Shown: positions 32,761-42,775 of the stretch, in pieces
Numbering within the stretch: position 1 is the first letter of the stretch
Layout of the letters: each line of letters begins with the position of its first letter
Made by a program: the position numbers and the translations under genes
Source of the DNA: Streptomyces lichenis
GTDB taxonomy: Bacteria; Actinomycetota; Actinomycetes; Streptomycetales; Streptomycetaceae
DNA: 64,000 bases
Assembly: GCF_023218175.1 (NCBI RefSeq)
Contig: NZ_JALPTH010000001.1
Span: forward strand, 248,001-312,000
Direction of reading: 5' to 3'
The notes under the pieces: generated by a model
What the model was told of the DNA's origin: nothing
The model's database searches: none
Seen by the model: the letters and a program-made list of their open reading frames with translations, nothing else

Positions 32761-33018
32761 GCGCTGTCCCCGCCTCGTGCTCTCGTCCTTGACGCTGTCG
32801 CCCGCCCCGTGTCCTCGTGGCGGTGCTCCGATCCCGGGGTGGCCGACCGGGCCGCCGACCTGGTGAATCCTAACGGTGGCGACGACCGGACGGGACGCCT
32901 CCGAGGGAATCGGTACGAGACGGACGGCCCGGGGGCGGAGGTGATCCGTCCACCCCGCCCGACCGCAGCCCGTCAGTGCCTCGGTCCGGCTCGGGGCGGC
33001 GGTCTTCCCGCCCCGGGC

Positions 33019-36000
33019 TCACTCCAGGCACTCCCGCAGCGCTTCACCACCCGCCAGCACCCGCCAGGCGGGGACCCGGAGGGTGCGTGCCACCGGGCCC
33101 GGCTTCGCGCCCGCTCCTCCCGAGGGGAGGCCGTGCAGGAGGTCGCCTCGTGCGTGGGCGAGCCGCAGGTGCCGGTCCGGCGGCAGCTCGGCAGGCGGTC
33201 CGGTGTCGAGGAGCACCGCGGTGTTCTGCCCGTCCACGGTGTACAGCACATCGACCGGGCGACCGCCCACCATGGCCGAGCGCTCAAGATCGGTGATCCC
33301 TCGCTCTTCCAAATGGAACTGGAGCCGGTCGGCCAGCTCCTCCCGGAAGGGGTCGGAACCCGTGGGAGGCTGAGGACGGCCGGCGCCGGCGGCCCGCTGG
33401 TCGTACGGATGGGGCCGGAGCGCCGTCGAGCGGTCGGCGAGCAGCGAGGGGAGCCCGGTCCGACCCTGCCAGAACCCGAGGCTGCCGACCGTGATCAATT
33501 GGGACTTCGCCCGGGTGACGGCGACATTCCACAGGTTGACCTGGCTGGCCACCCAGTGCGCGGTCGGCGGAGGTGTGTTGTCCGTCGCCACCGGGCTGAG
33601 CACCATGACGTCCCGCTGGCCGCCCTGGAAGGCGTGCACGGTGCCGACCTCGACCCGCTCGCTCGGCAGCAGACGCTCCAGCGTCTCCTTCTGTCCTTTG
33701 AACGGGGTCACCACACCTACGGTGGCCGCCGCGGGGAGACGGGCCAGAAGCCCTTCCACCACTTCCCGGACCGACTCCGCCTCGGCGGGGTTGTACGAGG
33801 ACCGGTCCCGCTCTCTGCGGTAGGAGGCCCCCTGCGGTACGTCCACCCAGCCCAGTACCGGGACGGGATCGGCCGCACCCAGCGGGTCGGCCGCCGGGAC
33901 CTGCCGGCGCACATCGGTGAGGATCTGGAGCCCGCCCGCGTAGCAGTAGCCGTTCACCACCTGCGCGATCTCCGGATGGCAGCGGTAGTGCTCGTCCAGC
34001 AGCAACGCCTCCGCCCCGTTCTGGGCGCCGGCGTGGTAGGCCGAGTACACGTGGTAGCTGAGCCGCCGGTCCTCCAGCTGGGCGGCGCTCAGCCCGGACC
34101 GCACCCGGGCCTGCCGTTCCTGCTCGGCCGAGACACCGGGGATGTGGCCGAGCTGCATCGGGTCGCCGATGATCAGCGCGCGCTTCGCCCGGAACAGCAG
34201 CGGCAGCACGGACGGGATGGCGCACTGGCTCGCCTCGTCGATGACCACCAGGTCGAAGAGGTTCGGTACGAGTTCGAGCTGCCGTACCGCGTGCGTGCTG
34301 ATCGCCCAGCCCCGGACGTGGGGCAGCAGGTTGCGCTGGCTCCGCTGGTTGCCCCGCTTGCCGCGCAGGGTCTGCAGCCGCTGGTTCAGCAGACCGCGGC
34401 CACGGGCCAGTGCCTCGGCGGACAGCGCCTGCGACAGCTCGGTGGAGAGCGCGGAGAGCGCGTCGGCGGTCCGCAGCCGCCGCTCCCTCAGCCCCGATTC
34501 GTCCCGAACGGCAGTGGCCGCGATGTGCTGCCGCAGCGACTGCTCGACGGCCAGCGCGTCGGCCAGCGCCGCGAGAGGCTCCGCGCCCACCGGACGCTCC
34601 TTCGCCCAGTTCGGCCATGCGACCGCGGACCCGTCGGCGGCGTCCAGGAAGGCTTCGAGCGATCTCCGCCGGCGGGAGCGCGGCAGCCACCACCGGGCGG
34701 CAGCGGCGCGCCGGGCCCGCACCAGCCACCGGTCCAGCACCGTTCCGTCCTCACCGACCCACACTCCGGCCAGTGCCGCCACCGCGACACCCAGGGACTC
34801 CGCTCTGTCCTCGCGGTCGCGTACCAGCTCCAGCAGCCGCTGCTCCTCCGCCACCAGCTCCGCCGCCTCTTGGCGCTCGACCTCGGCCCGGCCGCGAGCG
34901 TTGCGCAACTGCCCGGCTACCGTCCCGGAGCTTCGGCGCGGTGGCACAGTGGGCTCGCTCAGCAGCTTCTCCAGCTTGGCCGCCTCCACCTCCCGGACAT
35001 CCTTGTTGCCGGTGCGGAACAGCAGCCCGGGCGCGATCGCGTCGCAGCGTTCGGCCACCACATCGACGGCCTTGTTGTTGGTGGACGCGACCAGCACCGA
35101 CTGGCCCGCGGCGACGGCCGTGGCCACCACGGCCGTCACGACCTCGCTCTTGCCGGTGCCGGGCGGGCCGGTGGCCACCGTCAGCGGCCGGCTCATCGCG
35201 GACGCGATTACCTGCTCCTGGCTCTCGTTGCAGGGGCCGGGCGTGACCAGGGTGTGGCCACCGAGGCGCGGCTGCGTGTCTTCCCCGTCCTCGTCCAGCA
35301 GCGCGGCGAGTGAGGTGCCGGCGATCTGGCCGGTCCTGGCCGACATCTGGAGCAGGTTGTCGACCAGGCCGTCCACGGCCATCCGCTCCCGGCCGGAGGG
35401 CGCGAGCAGCACCGCCGCGTTGTGCGCTCCGGCACGGAGCGTTCCCATCGCGGACTGCTCACGGAGCCCCGACAGATCCAGCGGCTCCAGCTCCGGCAGC
35501 CCCAGCTCGCGCAGCAGCTCGCGTACGGACTTGACCATCTGCGCCCCGTTGCCCTCCTGCCAGGTCGGCTGCCAGCGGGCGAGCAGGGCGGCCGCGTCGT
35601 CATCGGCCAGCAGCTCCGTCACCACACCCGGGTTCAGCGCGGGTGTGCCGACCGGCCGCAGCCGGTCGCGGCCGTGCTCGTCCGGCTCCAGCTCCATGGA
35701 CTGCATCAGCAGCGGTGCGATCCTCATCTGGACGCGCCCACGGGCCCCGCCCGCGCCGGGCAGGGTGACGGCGGGATATCCGTACCAGTACTCCTGCAAG
35801 GCGTCCGAACCGTCCGGAGCCGCGCCAGGCGTCGACGGCCTCTTGGGGCGCGGCAGCATGGGCGGAGCCGGCAGGGAGCCTCCCCCGCCCGCCTGGATGG
35901 CTTCCGGTCCACTGCCGAGGAGGAAGTAGGCGGAGTTCAGGCCCGCGGCGCGGTCCGGCTTCATCCCGGCGGCGGACGAGGCGCCGAGGCAGTGGACGTA

Positions 36001-36903
36001 GTAGTGCAGCAGCCGCTGCCAGTCCACCCCGTCACGAGCGTCGAGACGAGCCAGCTCACGCGCCTTGCGCACGACGGGCGAGGTGTCCGTGCCGGCCCGA
36101 TGCGCCGGACCCGCGGGCATGGTGGGCAACGGCACCCGGCGGGCGACCGAGCGGGCCAACGGCAGGGACTGCACGGCCCGGATGGTCGACTTGGTGGGAC
36201 GCTGCTCCTCCGGCACCCCGAGCGTGACCATCTGCGCGGTCAGATAGTCGAAGAGGTCGTCGGGGGTGATCCAGCCGCCGTCCTTGACCCGCCCCGTGCG
36301 CAGCCCCTCCACGATCTCGCCGGTGAACCGCGAGGTGCCCAGCTCCGAGCCGGCCGGGGCCATCGCCGAGGCCGTCTGCAGGGCGTCGGAGGCGGTGATG
36401 AAGTAGACCCCGGTGGGGCGCAGCAGGGTGCTCGGAACCGGTCGTTCCTCATCGCTCCCGCCCTTGGCCGTCCACCCCTGCACCACGCTCCCGCTGGAGC
36501 AGCAGTCCAGCAGGACGACCTTGGAAGCGGCCCGGCAGGACTGCAGAGTGCGCTCCAGGAACGACGCGGGCACCGCCGTACCGGGCAGGTTGGCGGGGTC
36601 GGTGTCCCTGGTCAGAAAGTAGAGCTGGTTGTCGGCCTCGCAGAACGCCCCGTGTCCGCTGAAGTACAGCAGGGCCGTCTCATGGGACTGCCGCTCCTCC
36701 AGGAAGCCCTCGATGGCGTGCAGCATCTCCGCACGGGTCGGCTCGGCGACCATCGCGCAGTCGTTGTACATACCGATCTCGGTGCTCTCTAGCACCGCCT
36801 GCATGTAGTGCAGGTCCGCGCGCACCGGTGGCAGGTCGTGCACGGCGTCGGAGTCGTACGTCGAGACGCCGACCAGCATGGCCCAGCGGTCGTTGTCGGT
36901 CAT
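33019..36903 (-). CDS. caspase-like protease fused to SF1 (UPF1/DNA2-type) helicase
   Basis: 1294 residues from the ATG at 36903. The N-terminal ~250 residues are a C14/metacaspase-type domain: RWAMLVGVSTYDSD, catalytic His84 in LLYFSGHGAF and Cys135 in VVLLDCCSSGS. After a linker comes a superfamily 1 helicase: Walker A VATGPPGTGKSEVV (~580), VIDEASQCAIPSVLPLL, LIIGDPMQLGHIPG, and VAVTRAKSQLI near the end. The last ~100 residues (GRPVDVLYTVDGQNTAVLLD) may be a worn nuclease-fold domain. Caspase-helicase fusions paired with a small EACC1 protein are known from predicted NTP-dependent conflict systems of multicellular bacteria. Expected action: nucleic-acid or nucleotide sensing by the helicase triggers proteolysis and host-cell shutdown. 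Confidence 0.88.
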   Translation of the reverse strand: MTDNDRWAMLVGVSTYDSDAVHDLPPVRADLHYMQAVLESTEIGMYNDCAMVAEPTRAEMLHAIEGFLEERQSHETALLYFSGHGAFCEADNQLYFLTRDTDPANLPGTAVPASFLERTLQSCRAASKVVLLDCCSSGSVVQGWTAKGGSDEERPVPSTLLRPTGVYFITASDALQTASAMAPAGSELGTSRFTGEIVEGLRTGRVKDGGWITPDDLFDYLTAQMVTLGVPEEQRPTKSTIRAVQSLPLARSVARRVPLPTMPAGPAHRAGTDTSPVVRKARELARLDARDGVDWQRLLHYYVHCLGASSAAGMKPDRAAGLNSAYFLLGSGPEAIQAGGGGSLPAPPMLPRPKRPSTPGAAPDGSDALQEYWYGYPAVTLPGAGGARGRVQMRIAPLLMQSMELEPDEHGRDRLRPVGTPALNPGVVTELLADDDAAALLARWQPTWQEGNGAQMVKSVRELLRELGLPELEPLDLSGLREQSAMGTLRAGAHNAAVLLAPSGRERMAVDGLVDNLLQMSARTGQIAGTSLAALLDEDGEDTQPRLGGHTLVTPGPCNESQEQVIASAMSRPLTVATGPPGTGKSEVVTAVVATAVAAGQSVLVASTNNKAVDVVAERCDAIAPGLLFRTGNKDVREVEAAKLEKLLSEPTVPPRRSSGTVAGQLRNARGRAEVERQEAAELVAEEQRLLELVRDREDRAESLGVAVAALAGVWVGEDGTVLDRWLVRARRAAAARWWLPRSRRRRSLEAFLDAADGSAVAWPNWAKERPVGAEPLAALADALAVEQSLRQHIAATAVRDESGLRERRLRTADALSALSTELSQALSAEALARGRGLLNQRLQTLRGKRGNQRSQRNLLPHVRGWAISTHAVRQLELVPNLFDLVVIDEASQCAIPSVLPLLFRAKRALIIGDPMQLGHIPGVSAEQERQARVRSGLSAAQLEDRRLSYHVYSAYHAGAQNGAEALLLDEHYRCHPEIAQVVNGYCYAGGLQILTDVRRQVPAADPLGAADPVPVLGWVDVPQGASYRRERDRSSYNPAEAESVREVVEGLLARLPAAATVGVVTPFKGQKETLERLLPSERVEVGTVHAFQGGQRDVMVLSPVATDNTPPPTAHWVASQVNLWNVAVTRAKSQLITVGSLGFWQGRTGLPSLLADRSTALRPHPYDQRAAGAGRPQPPTGSDPFREELADRLQFHLEERGITDLERSAMVGGRPVDVLYTVDGQNTAVLLDTGPPAELPPDRHLRLAHARGDLLHGLPSGGAGAKPGPVARTLRVPAWRVLAGGEALRECLE

Positions 36904-36910
36904 CCGGTGC

Positions 36911-37336
36911 TCAGCCGCCTGTCTGCCCGGACGTGCCGTCCCCCTCGGGCCGGGCCGCATCGCCGTCCCCGCCCCCGGCGAGAAAGCGCTCGATGCCCTG
37001 GTCGTCCGCCCGGGCCTGCCTGCCGGTGATCTCCATGGTGGCCCCGTCGAGGCGCCTGACGACGATTGTCCGCTGCGGCACCCGCGCCAGCCATACCTGG
37101 ACGGTGGCGGCGACCAGAGCCCCGGCGTTGAGCATGACGCCGACCGTCTCGGCCGTGATCCCGCCCTTGTCGGTGCCCTCTGTGGCTTTCTGCGGCTGGG
37201 AGACCTCCAGGCGAGCCGCCGGGTCGGCGTCGCCGACCTCTGCGAGCAGTTCCCGCGCCTCCCGCCGGGCCCTGAGCGGGTCGTGGTCCACGACGCGGAT
37301 ATGCACACCGGTCGGATTCTCGGACAGGGCGGTCAC
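36911..37336 (-). CDS. small membrane protein, EACC1-like (effector-associated constant component)
   Basis: 141 residues from the GTG at 37336 (AAGGGGGAG upstream). An N-terminal alpha/beta piece (VHIRVVDHDPLRARREAREL) leads to one hydrophobic helix (about 62-84, ITAETVGVMLNAGALVAATV), then a short strand pair (IVVRRLDGATMEITG) and a Gly/Asp-rich tail. This order, and its position 7 bp before a caspase-helicase gene, match the EACC1 family described with effector-bearing conflict systems in actinobacteria. It probably anchors or holds the effector at the membrane. Confidence 0.72.
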   Translation of the reverse strand: MTALSENPTGVHIRVVDHDPLRARREARELLAEVGDADPAARLEVSQPQKATEGTDKGGITAETVGVMLNAGALVAATVQVWLARVPQRTIVVRRLDGATMEITGRQARADDQGIERFLAGGGDGDAARPEGDGTSGQTGG

Positions 37337-37490
37337 GTGCTCCCCCTTGCTGCTGTGCTGGTCATACGGGCGTACCACCCTAAGGGCAGCGGAGGGGTGC
37401 CTCTCGCGCGGAGGCTGAAGGCCGATGCTTTCTGGCTGAAAGGCTCTTCCTACGGGCACTGCCCTCTGCCGGGAGTATGCGGCGCGGGAG

Positions 37491-38975
37491 TCAACCGCTC
37501 TTCCGCACCTTGACCAGACGGAGGGCGAGCACGGTCCCGTCCTGATGAACGGAAACCGGACCGCCCCATTCCTTGTCCCAGCCCGTTCGAGGCGATGCGC
37601 CAAGGCGGGCGTGAATCACCTCACGGGCCTTCTCGACCTCTGGCCTCGGCAGGCCCTCGTCTTCCGAGCCGCGCTTCACCAGACACCGGAAGAGATCGGT
37701 CTGCAGACCGGTGAAGGCTTCGACGCGGTCTCCGTTGAGACGGAAAATGTGATCCGTGCCGGCGAAATGCTCGCCCAGCAGGTCATGGTCCGCGTCCTGG
37801 ACGCTGGTGGCCGCCGGATGTTCGAAGGTCTTGGAGAAGAACTCGCCGCCCTGCCGCTTCGTCAGCAGCCTTCCCGTCGCCCGCCCTGCTCCGGCGAACG
37901 CGGTCAGGCCGGCCGCGCCCGTCTGGGCTATCACACGCTGGAAGAACGCGAAGTCGGCCGCGGCGATGTGGCAACCGGGCACGGGGACGGGCTCGTCGTC
38001 TCCCGACTGCGGCATCCTGATTCCGGGGAAGAGGTTCTTCCGCCAGGGCGTTCCGTCCCAGTCGATCCCGGTTGCCGCGCCTTCGCCGGATGAGTCGAGC
38101 CATCCACCCGCTCCCGGCGCGTGCAACGCGTGGACGGCGAGGGGGCCCTCGAGGGGCAGCTCCATGCTGAACAGAAGACCGGGCGTCTCACCTGCCGGTC
38201 CGATGTGCAGACCGTCCACGTAGGCTGCGGAGGACGCCAGCTGTTCGTGCGATTTCGACCGGCCTGAGTGGTTCCCCCGGCACGTGAGGGGGATGACCAA
38301 CGACGGTCGGCCGGGCTGCCAGATCTCCGCGAGGAAGTCCGGCCGGTACCGGTACCCCACGTTGTGGTCCTTGCCCTGTCCCTTCTCCAACTCGGCGTTC
38401 TTCAGGGCCCACCCGGCCCGAAGCACGGTGTCCGAGTGAATGATCGAGATGCTGTGGCCGGGAAATCTGCGCCGAAGGACCGTCTCGGCGAGGGTGACGG
38501 CGAAGGCCTGGCCGAGTTCCTCGGACTGTGAGGACTTGTAGTGCCTGACGATGCGCTTGCCCTCCGCGGAGAGCCAGAGGAGAGAGCCCTTCTGTGGCTC
38601 TAGGGCCTGCAGGTACTTGAGGCTTCCCCAGTGCTCGGCCAGTCCCCGGGACGCGCCTCGCTGGGTGAGTGCCATGCTGCGGGCCAAGTGGTGCAGTACC
38701 TGGATGTACTGCAGGCTGACATTTGCTCCCAGCTCCGTGTCAGGGAATGGGCGGAGCCCTTGCTTGCGGCGCAACTCGACCGGCGGCTCGCCGACTCTCC
38801 TGCCCTGAGTCTTTGCTTCGGCCGCCATGGCCTCGTACTTCTTGCGTCGATCCTTCTCCTCGGCCACCACGGCTTTGGCGACGCTACCGACCAGCGCACT
38901 GTTGGACACGGTCGAGACTGCCACCTTGTCGAGCAGCCGATTGAGAACTTCCTTGGCGCTGGGCATCTCTTCCAC
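37491..38975 (-). CDS. unrecognised protein, 494 aa, possible nuclease-fold core
   Basis: The GTG at 38975 is preferred because GGGGGAGG lies five bases upstream; an ATG three codons in is the alternative. No family was recognised. The first ~150 residues are helical and charged (VVAEEKDRRKKYEAMAAEAK). The centre has RPDFLAEIWQPGRPSLVIPL followed by TCRGNHSGRSKSHEQLASSA, which resembles the strand-turn-strand of PD-(D/E)xK enzymes but without the lysine motif. The C-terminal part includes HIFRLNGDRVEAFTGLQTDL. It lies upstream of and in line with EACC1/caspase-helicase (154-bp gap) and could be a third component or an independent defence gene. GC is slightly lower than the surrounding genes. 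Confidence 0.6.
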   Translation of the reverse strand: MEEMPSAKEVLNRLLDKVAVSTVSNSALVGSVAKAVVAEEKDRRKKYEAMAAEAKTQGRRVGEPPVELRRKQGLRPFPDTELGANVSLQYIQVLHHLARSMALTQRGASRGLAEHWGSLKYLQALEPQKGSLLWLSAEGKRIVRHYKSSQSEELGQAFAVTLAETVLRRRFPGHSISIIHSDTVLRAGWALKNAELEKGQGKDHNVGYRYRPDFLAEIWQPGRPSLVIPLTCRGNHSGRSKSHEQLASSAAYVDGLHIGPAGETPGLLFSMELPLEGPLAVHALHAPGAGGWLDSSGEGAATGIDWDGTPWRKNLFPGIRMPQSGDDEPVPVPGCHIAAADFAFFQRVIAQTGAAGLTAFAGAGRATGRLLTKRQGGEFFSKTFEHPAATSVQDADHDLLGEHFAGTDHIFRLNGDRVEAFTGLQTDLFRCLVKRGSEDEGLPRPEVEKAREVIHARLGASPRTGWDKEWGGPVSVHQDGTVLALRLVKVRKSG

Positions 38976-39160
38976 GCGACCTCCCCCGAGCGGTGACCAT
39001 GCAATGACAGGAGGGTGGCGGCAAAGCTTCGAATATGCCAGAAGGCGGTGCAAAGATGGCGGAAAGTCACCTCGGTCATGTGTGCGGAGTATCGCCTGGG
39101 GTGGGGCGGAGCCGGCGAGCCGCGACGATGACGAGGTCGCTGGCTCCCTGATCCCCTGCG

Positions 39161-39336
39161 TCAACGCGGCCTGGTCGTCTCCGCCGCGTTGGACGGCTGG
39201 GGTACGACGCCCTCTACGAACCGGCCCTGTTCCGCCAGGTCCGTCTTCCTCTCGGCGTCACCGCCGCAGGCGGCGAGTAACCCCAGGCAAAGCGCGGCGC
39301 CAACAGCGAGCGGCCCTTCTTGGTCCACGACCCCAT
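39161..39336 (-). pseudogene. frameshifted small lipoprotein gene (remnant)
   Basis: The ATG at 39336 has GGGAGGGG upstream and reads MGSWTKKGRSLLA, a charged n-region, then loses sense. In the neighbouring frame from about 39300 the sequence continues VGAALCLGLLAACGGDAERK, a hydrophobic core and lipobox (LLAAC), to a stop at 39161. Joining the two frames with a single-base change gives a normal Streptomyces lipoprotein signal, and a total length of only about 58 residues. Either a decayed gene or a sequencing slip. Confidence 0.4.
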
Positions 39337-39481
39337 CCCCGTTCCCCTCCCTGGCGGCCTCGGCATCCACGCCTCTGACGGTCAGGCCGCATGCGCCTTC
39401 TCGGGCCGGCAACTTCGATCGCCGCGTCAACGAGGCCGCGTGCCGCTGGTCGTTCAGCCTCACCATTTGACACCACTCCAA

Positions 39482-39514
39482 ATGTAGTAACTACGTTCAA
39501 GCCTCTACAAGTAG
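39482..39514 (+). promoter_or_regulatory. palindromic operator-like sites before the RibD-like remnant
   Basis: ATGTAGTAACTACGT (39482-39496) is an interrupted palindrome (6 of 7 pairs), and CTACAAGTAG (39505-39514) is a second one with the same CTAC/GTAG half-sites. They lie 24-56 bases before the ATG at 39538, in a locally AT-rich stretch. Sites of this form suit an HxlR- or MarR-type repressor, but no regulator gene remains beside it. Confidence 0.5.
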
Positions 39515-39537
39515 GGTCACTGTGTATGGGGGACGCT

Positions 39538-40001
39538 ATGCGAAAGCTCGTCTACTACATCGCCATCTCGCTCGACGGCTGGATTGCCGGCCCCGGTGGT
39601 GAGTTCGACTTCTTCCCGCAGGGCGACGAGCAGCAGGCCACCACCTACTCGACCTGGGTGAACGCGCTGTACCCGGAGACCGTCCCGACCGCTTACCGCG
39701 CGGCCGCCGACGTCGGCCACGCGCCCAACCGGCGTTTCGGCACCGTCATCATGGGCCACGGAACCTACCGCCCCCTCGACAACGGGATCACCAGCCCGTA
39801 CGCGCACCTGTGCCAGAACGTCGTCTCCTCGCCGGCACTCTGCTGCCCGAAATAGACGAACTGCTGATCAAGACGTATCCGGTCATTGCCGGAACCGGAA
39901 TCCCGGCAGTCGACGGCCCCTTCGACCCCACCGTCTTCGACGTCACCGAGCGCACCGCCTTCCCCAACGGAGTCACCCTCACCCGCCTCATCCACCGCTA
40001 G
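39538..40001 (+). pseudogene. RibD/dihydrofolate-reductase-like protein with internal deletion
   Basis: The ATG at 39538 (GGGGGA upstream) starts MRKLVYYIAISLDGWIAGP, then GEFDFFPQGDEQQATTYSTW and FGTVIMGHGTYRPLDNG, the N-terminal half of a RibD C-terminal-type (DHFR-like) reductase. After AHLCQNVVSS the frame runs out at 39855. The true C-terminal part resumes in another frame as AGTLLPEIDELLIKTYPVIA and ends VTLTRLIHR at 40001. About 40 residues that normally hold the GGG nucleotide-binding turn are missing at the join, so the defect is a deletion with frameshift rather than a simple indel. The product cannot be functional. Confidence 0.8.
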
Positions 40002-40011
40002 GCGGGGTGGC

Positions 40012-40075
40012 CAGCTCACCGCCTGACCGTTACGCAGACAACGGCCCCGCGACCGTCGCCGGTCGCGGGGCCGCT
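40012..40075 (+). repeat. copy 2 of the ~63-bp direct repeat (orphan DUF397 tail + terminator)
   Basis: Matches 24372-24434 at about 87% including codons that read as the end of a DUF397 protein (GQLT-stop), the linker TACGCAGACA and the terminator stem. Here no DUF397 gene precedes it, so the piece looks like a scar. Confidence 0.75.
40042..40073. terminator. bidirectional terminator between RibD remnant and the disordered-protein gene
   Basis: Perfect 13-bp stem CGGCCCCGCGACC (40042-40054) / GGTCGCGGGGCCG (40061-40073) with a six-base loop. It follows a plus-strand gene and lies 22 bp beyond the end of a minus-strand gene, so it can serve both. Confidence 0.8.
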
Positions 40076-40095
40076 TCGCTCCTGGTCTCGGTCGA

Positions 40096-40473
40096 TCACC
40101 TCGCCCCGTCGCCCTCCGGCGGGCCCTTGGGGTCCACGCCGGTGTAGGCGGTGTCGTCCTTGCTGCCGCTGGGGCGTTGGGAGCGGCCTCGGCGGCCGGT
40201 GCGGTGCAGGCCGGTGTCCTTCTCCTTGCCGCTGCTCGCCTGCTGCTCACCGGGCTGGGTGCCGCTCTTCTGCTCGGTGCCCTGGAGGGAGTCCTTCTTC
40301 TCCTGCTCGGAGGGGGAGGGCGCGTCCTTGGTGCCCGCGTACTCCTCGGTGTGGAAGGAGCGGTGCGCGCTCGGGTTGTCCTGCTGCTTCTGGTCGTCCA
40401 CGTCCGGCGACCAGCCGTGCTGCCGTTCGCCGCCGTGGCGGCTGGGGCCCTGGTGGCCTCTGTCCTTTGGCAT
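40096..40473 (-). CDS. hydrophilic, disordered hypothetical protein, 125 aa
   Basis: ATG at 40473 with GGAAAG upstream, starting MPKDRGHQGPSRHGGERQHG. It is almost wholly polar (Gln, Ser, Lys, Glu, Gly, Asp) with no hydrophobic core, membrane helix or cysteine, resembling stress-related hydrophilin-type proteins. It lies just after hypE in the same orientation with a 26-bp gap, so it may be read from the hyp operon. No link to hydrogenase maturation is known to me. Confidence 0.6.
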   Translation of the reverse strand: MPKDRGHQGPSRHGGERQHGWSPDVDDQKQQDNPSAHRSFHTEEYAGTKDAPSPSEQEKKDSLQGTEQKSGTQPGEQQASSGKEKDTGLHRTGRRGRSQRPSGSKDDTAYTGVDPKGPPEGDGAR

Positions 40474-40499
40474 GGTGCTTTCCGATCTCGATGCAAGCT

Positions 40500-41623
40500 T
40501 CAGCAGATGCGGGGGAGTTGTTCGCCGAGGGGCATGTCCACCACCCGGGTGCCGCCCAGCCGGGTCGCCGAGACGACCATGCCCGGGTGCTCCTCGACGC
40601 AGGTCCCGATCGCCACCGCCTCCCGGCCGTACGGGTGCGCCCGCATGGCCGTGAGCACGGCGTCCGCGTGCTCCGGGGGGACGAAGGCGACGAGCTTGCC
40701 CTCGTTGGCGACGTAGAGGGGGTCCAGGCCGAGGAAGGCGCAGGCGTTGGCGACCGTCTCGGGGACGGGGAGGGCGTGCTCGGCGAGCCGGACGCCGACG
40801 CCCGAGGCGGCGGCGATCTCGCCGAGGGAGGTCGCGAGTCCGCCCCGGGTCGGGTCGCGCAGGGCGTGCAGGTCCGGGCAGGCCGCGAGCATCGCCGCGA
40901 CCAGGCCGGAGAGCGGCGCGGTGTCGCTCTCGATCTCCACGCCGAATTCGAGGCCTTCGCGCTTGGACATGATCGCCACACCGTGCACGCCGATGGAGCC
41001 GCTGACGATGACAGTGTCGTCGGGGCGCGCTCGGCGCGGGCCGATGTCCACGCCGTCCGGGATCAGGCCGACCCCGGCCGTGTTGACGAAGATCCCGTCG
41101 CCGTGGCCCGCGTCCACCACCTTGGTGTCCCCGGTCGCCACGACCACGTCCGCCGCCCGGGCCGCCGCGCCCATCGCCTCGGCCACCCGGCCGACCAGCT
41201 CCAGCGCCACGCCCTCCTCCAGGATGAACCCGCAGGAGAGGTACGCCGGGACGGCGCCGGACATCGCCAGGTCGTTGACGGTGCCGTTGACCGCCAGGTC
41301 GCCGATGCTGCCGCCGGGGAAGAAGAGCGGGCGGACGACGTAGGAGTCGGTGGAGAGGGCGAGGCGCGCCCCGCCCAGGGCGAAGACCGCCGAGTCGCCG
41401 AGGCCGTCCAGCACCTCGTTGCGGAAGGCGGGCGCGAAGAGGTGCTCGACCAGCTCGGCGGAGAGCGAGCCGCCGCCCCCGTGGCCCATCACGATCTTGT
41501 CGTGGTCGCGGAGGGGGGCCGGGCAGGTCCAGCCGGAGAAGTCCGGTGGGGGAGAGGACGGGGGAGAGGGGGGCTGCGCGGGGGTGCCGTTCAGGCGGGT
41601 GGGGTCGGGGTTGGTGGTGTCCG

Positions 41624-41627
<4 letters not shown>
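40500..41627 (-). CDS. hypE: hydrogenase maturation protein HypE
   Basis: 375 residues. HypE dehydrates the carbamoyl group passed to its C-terminal cysteine by HypF, giving the thiocyanate that becomes the cyanide ligands of the NiFe site. The protein ends LGEQLPRIC, with the required last-residue Cys. The ATP-binding part of the PurM-like fold includes [40 protein letters not shown] and [14 protein letters not shown]. The ATG overlaps the hypD stop (ATGA). It is the last hyp gene of the operon hypA-B-F-C-D-E. Confidence 0.96.

Positions 41628-42771
<1,144 letters not shown>

Positions 42772-42775
<4 letters not shown>

Noticed and set aside
28081..35313. A 2410-codon open frame on the plus strand
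   Set aside because: It runs antisense to pglX start, pglW and the helicase gene. Long antisense frames are an artefact of strong third-position GC bias; the translation is rich in Arg/Gly/Pro/His with no family motif.
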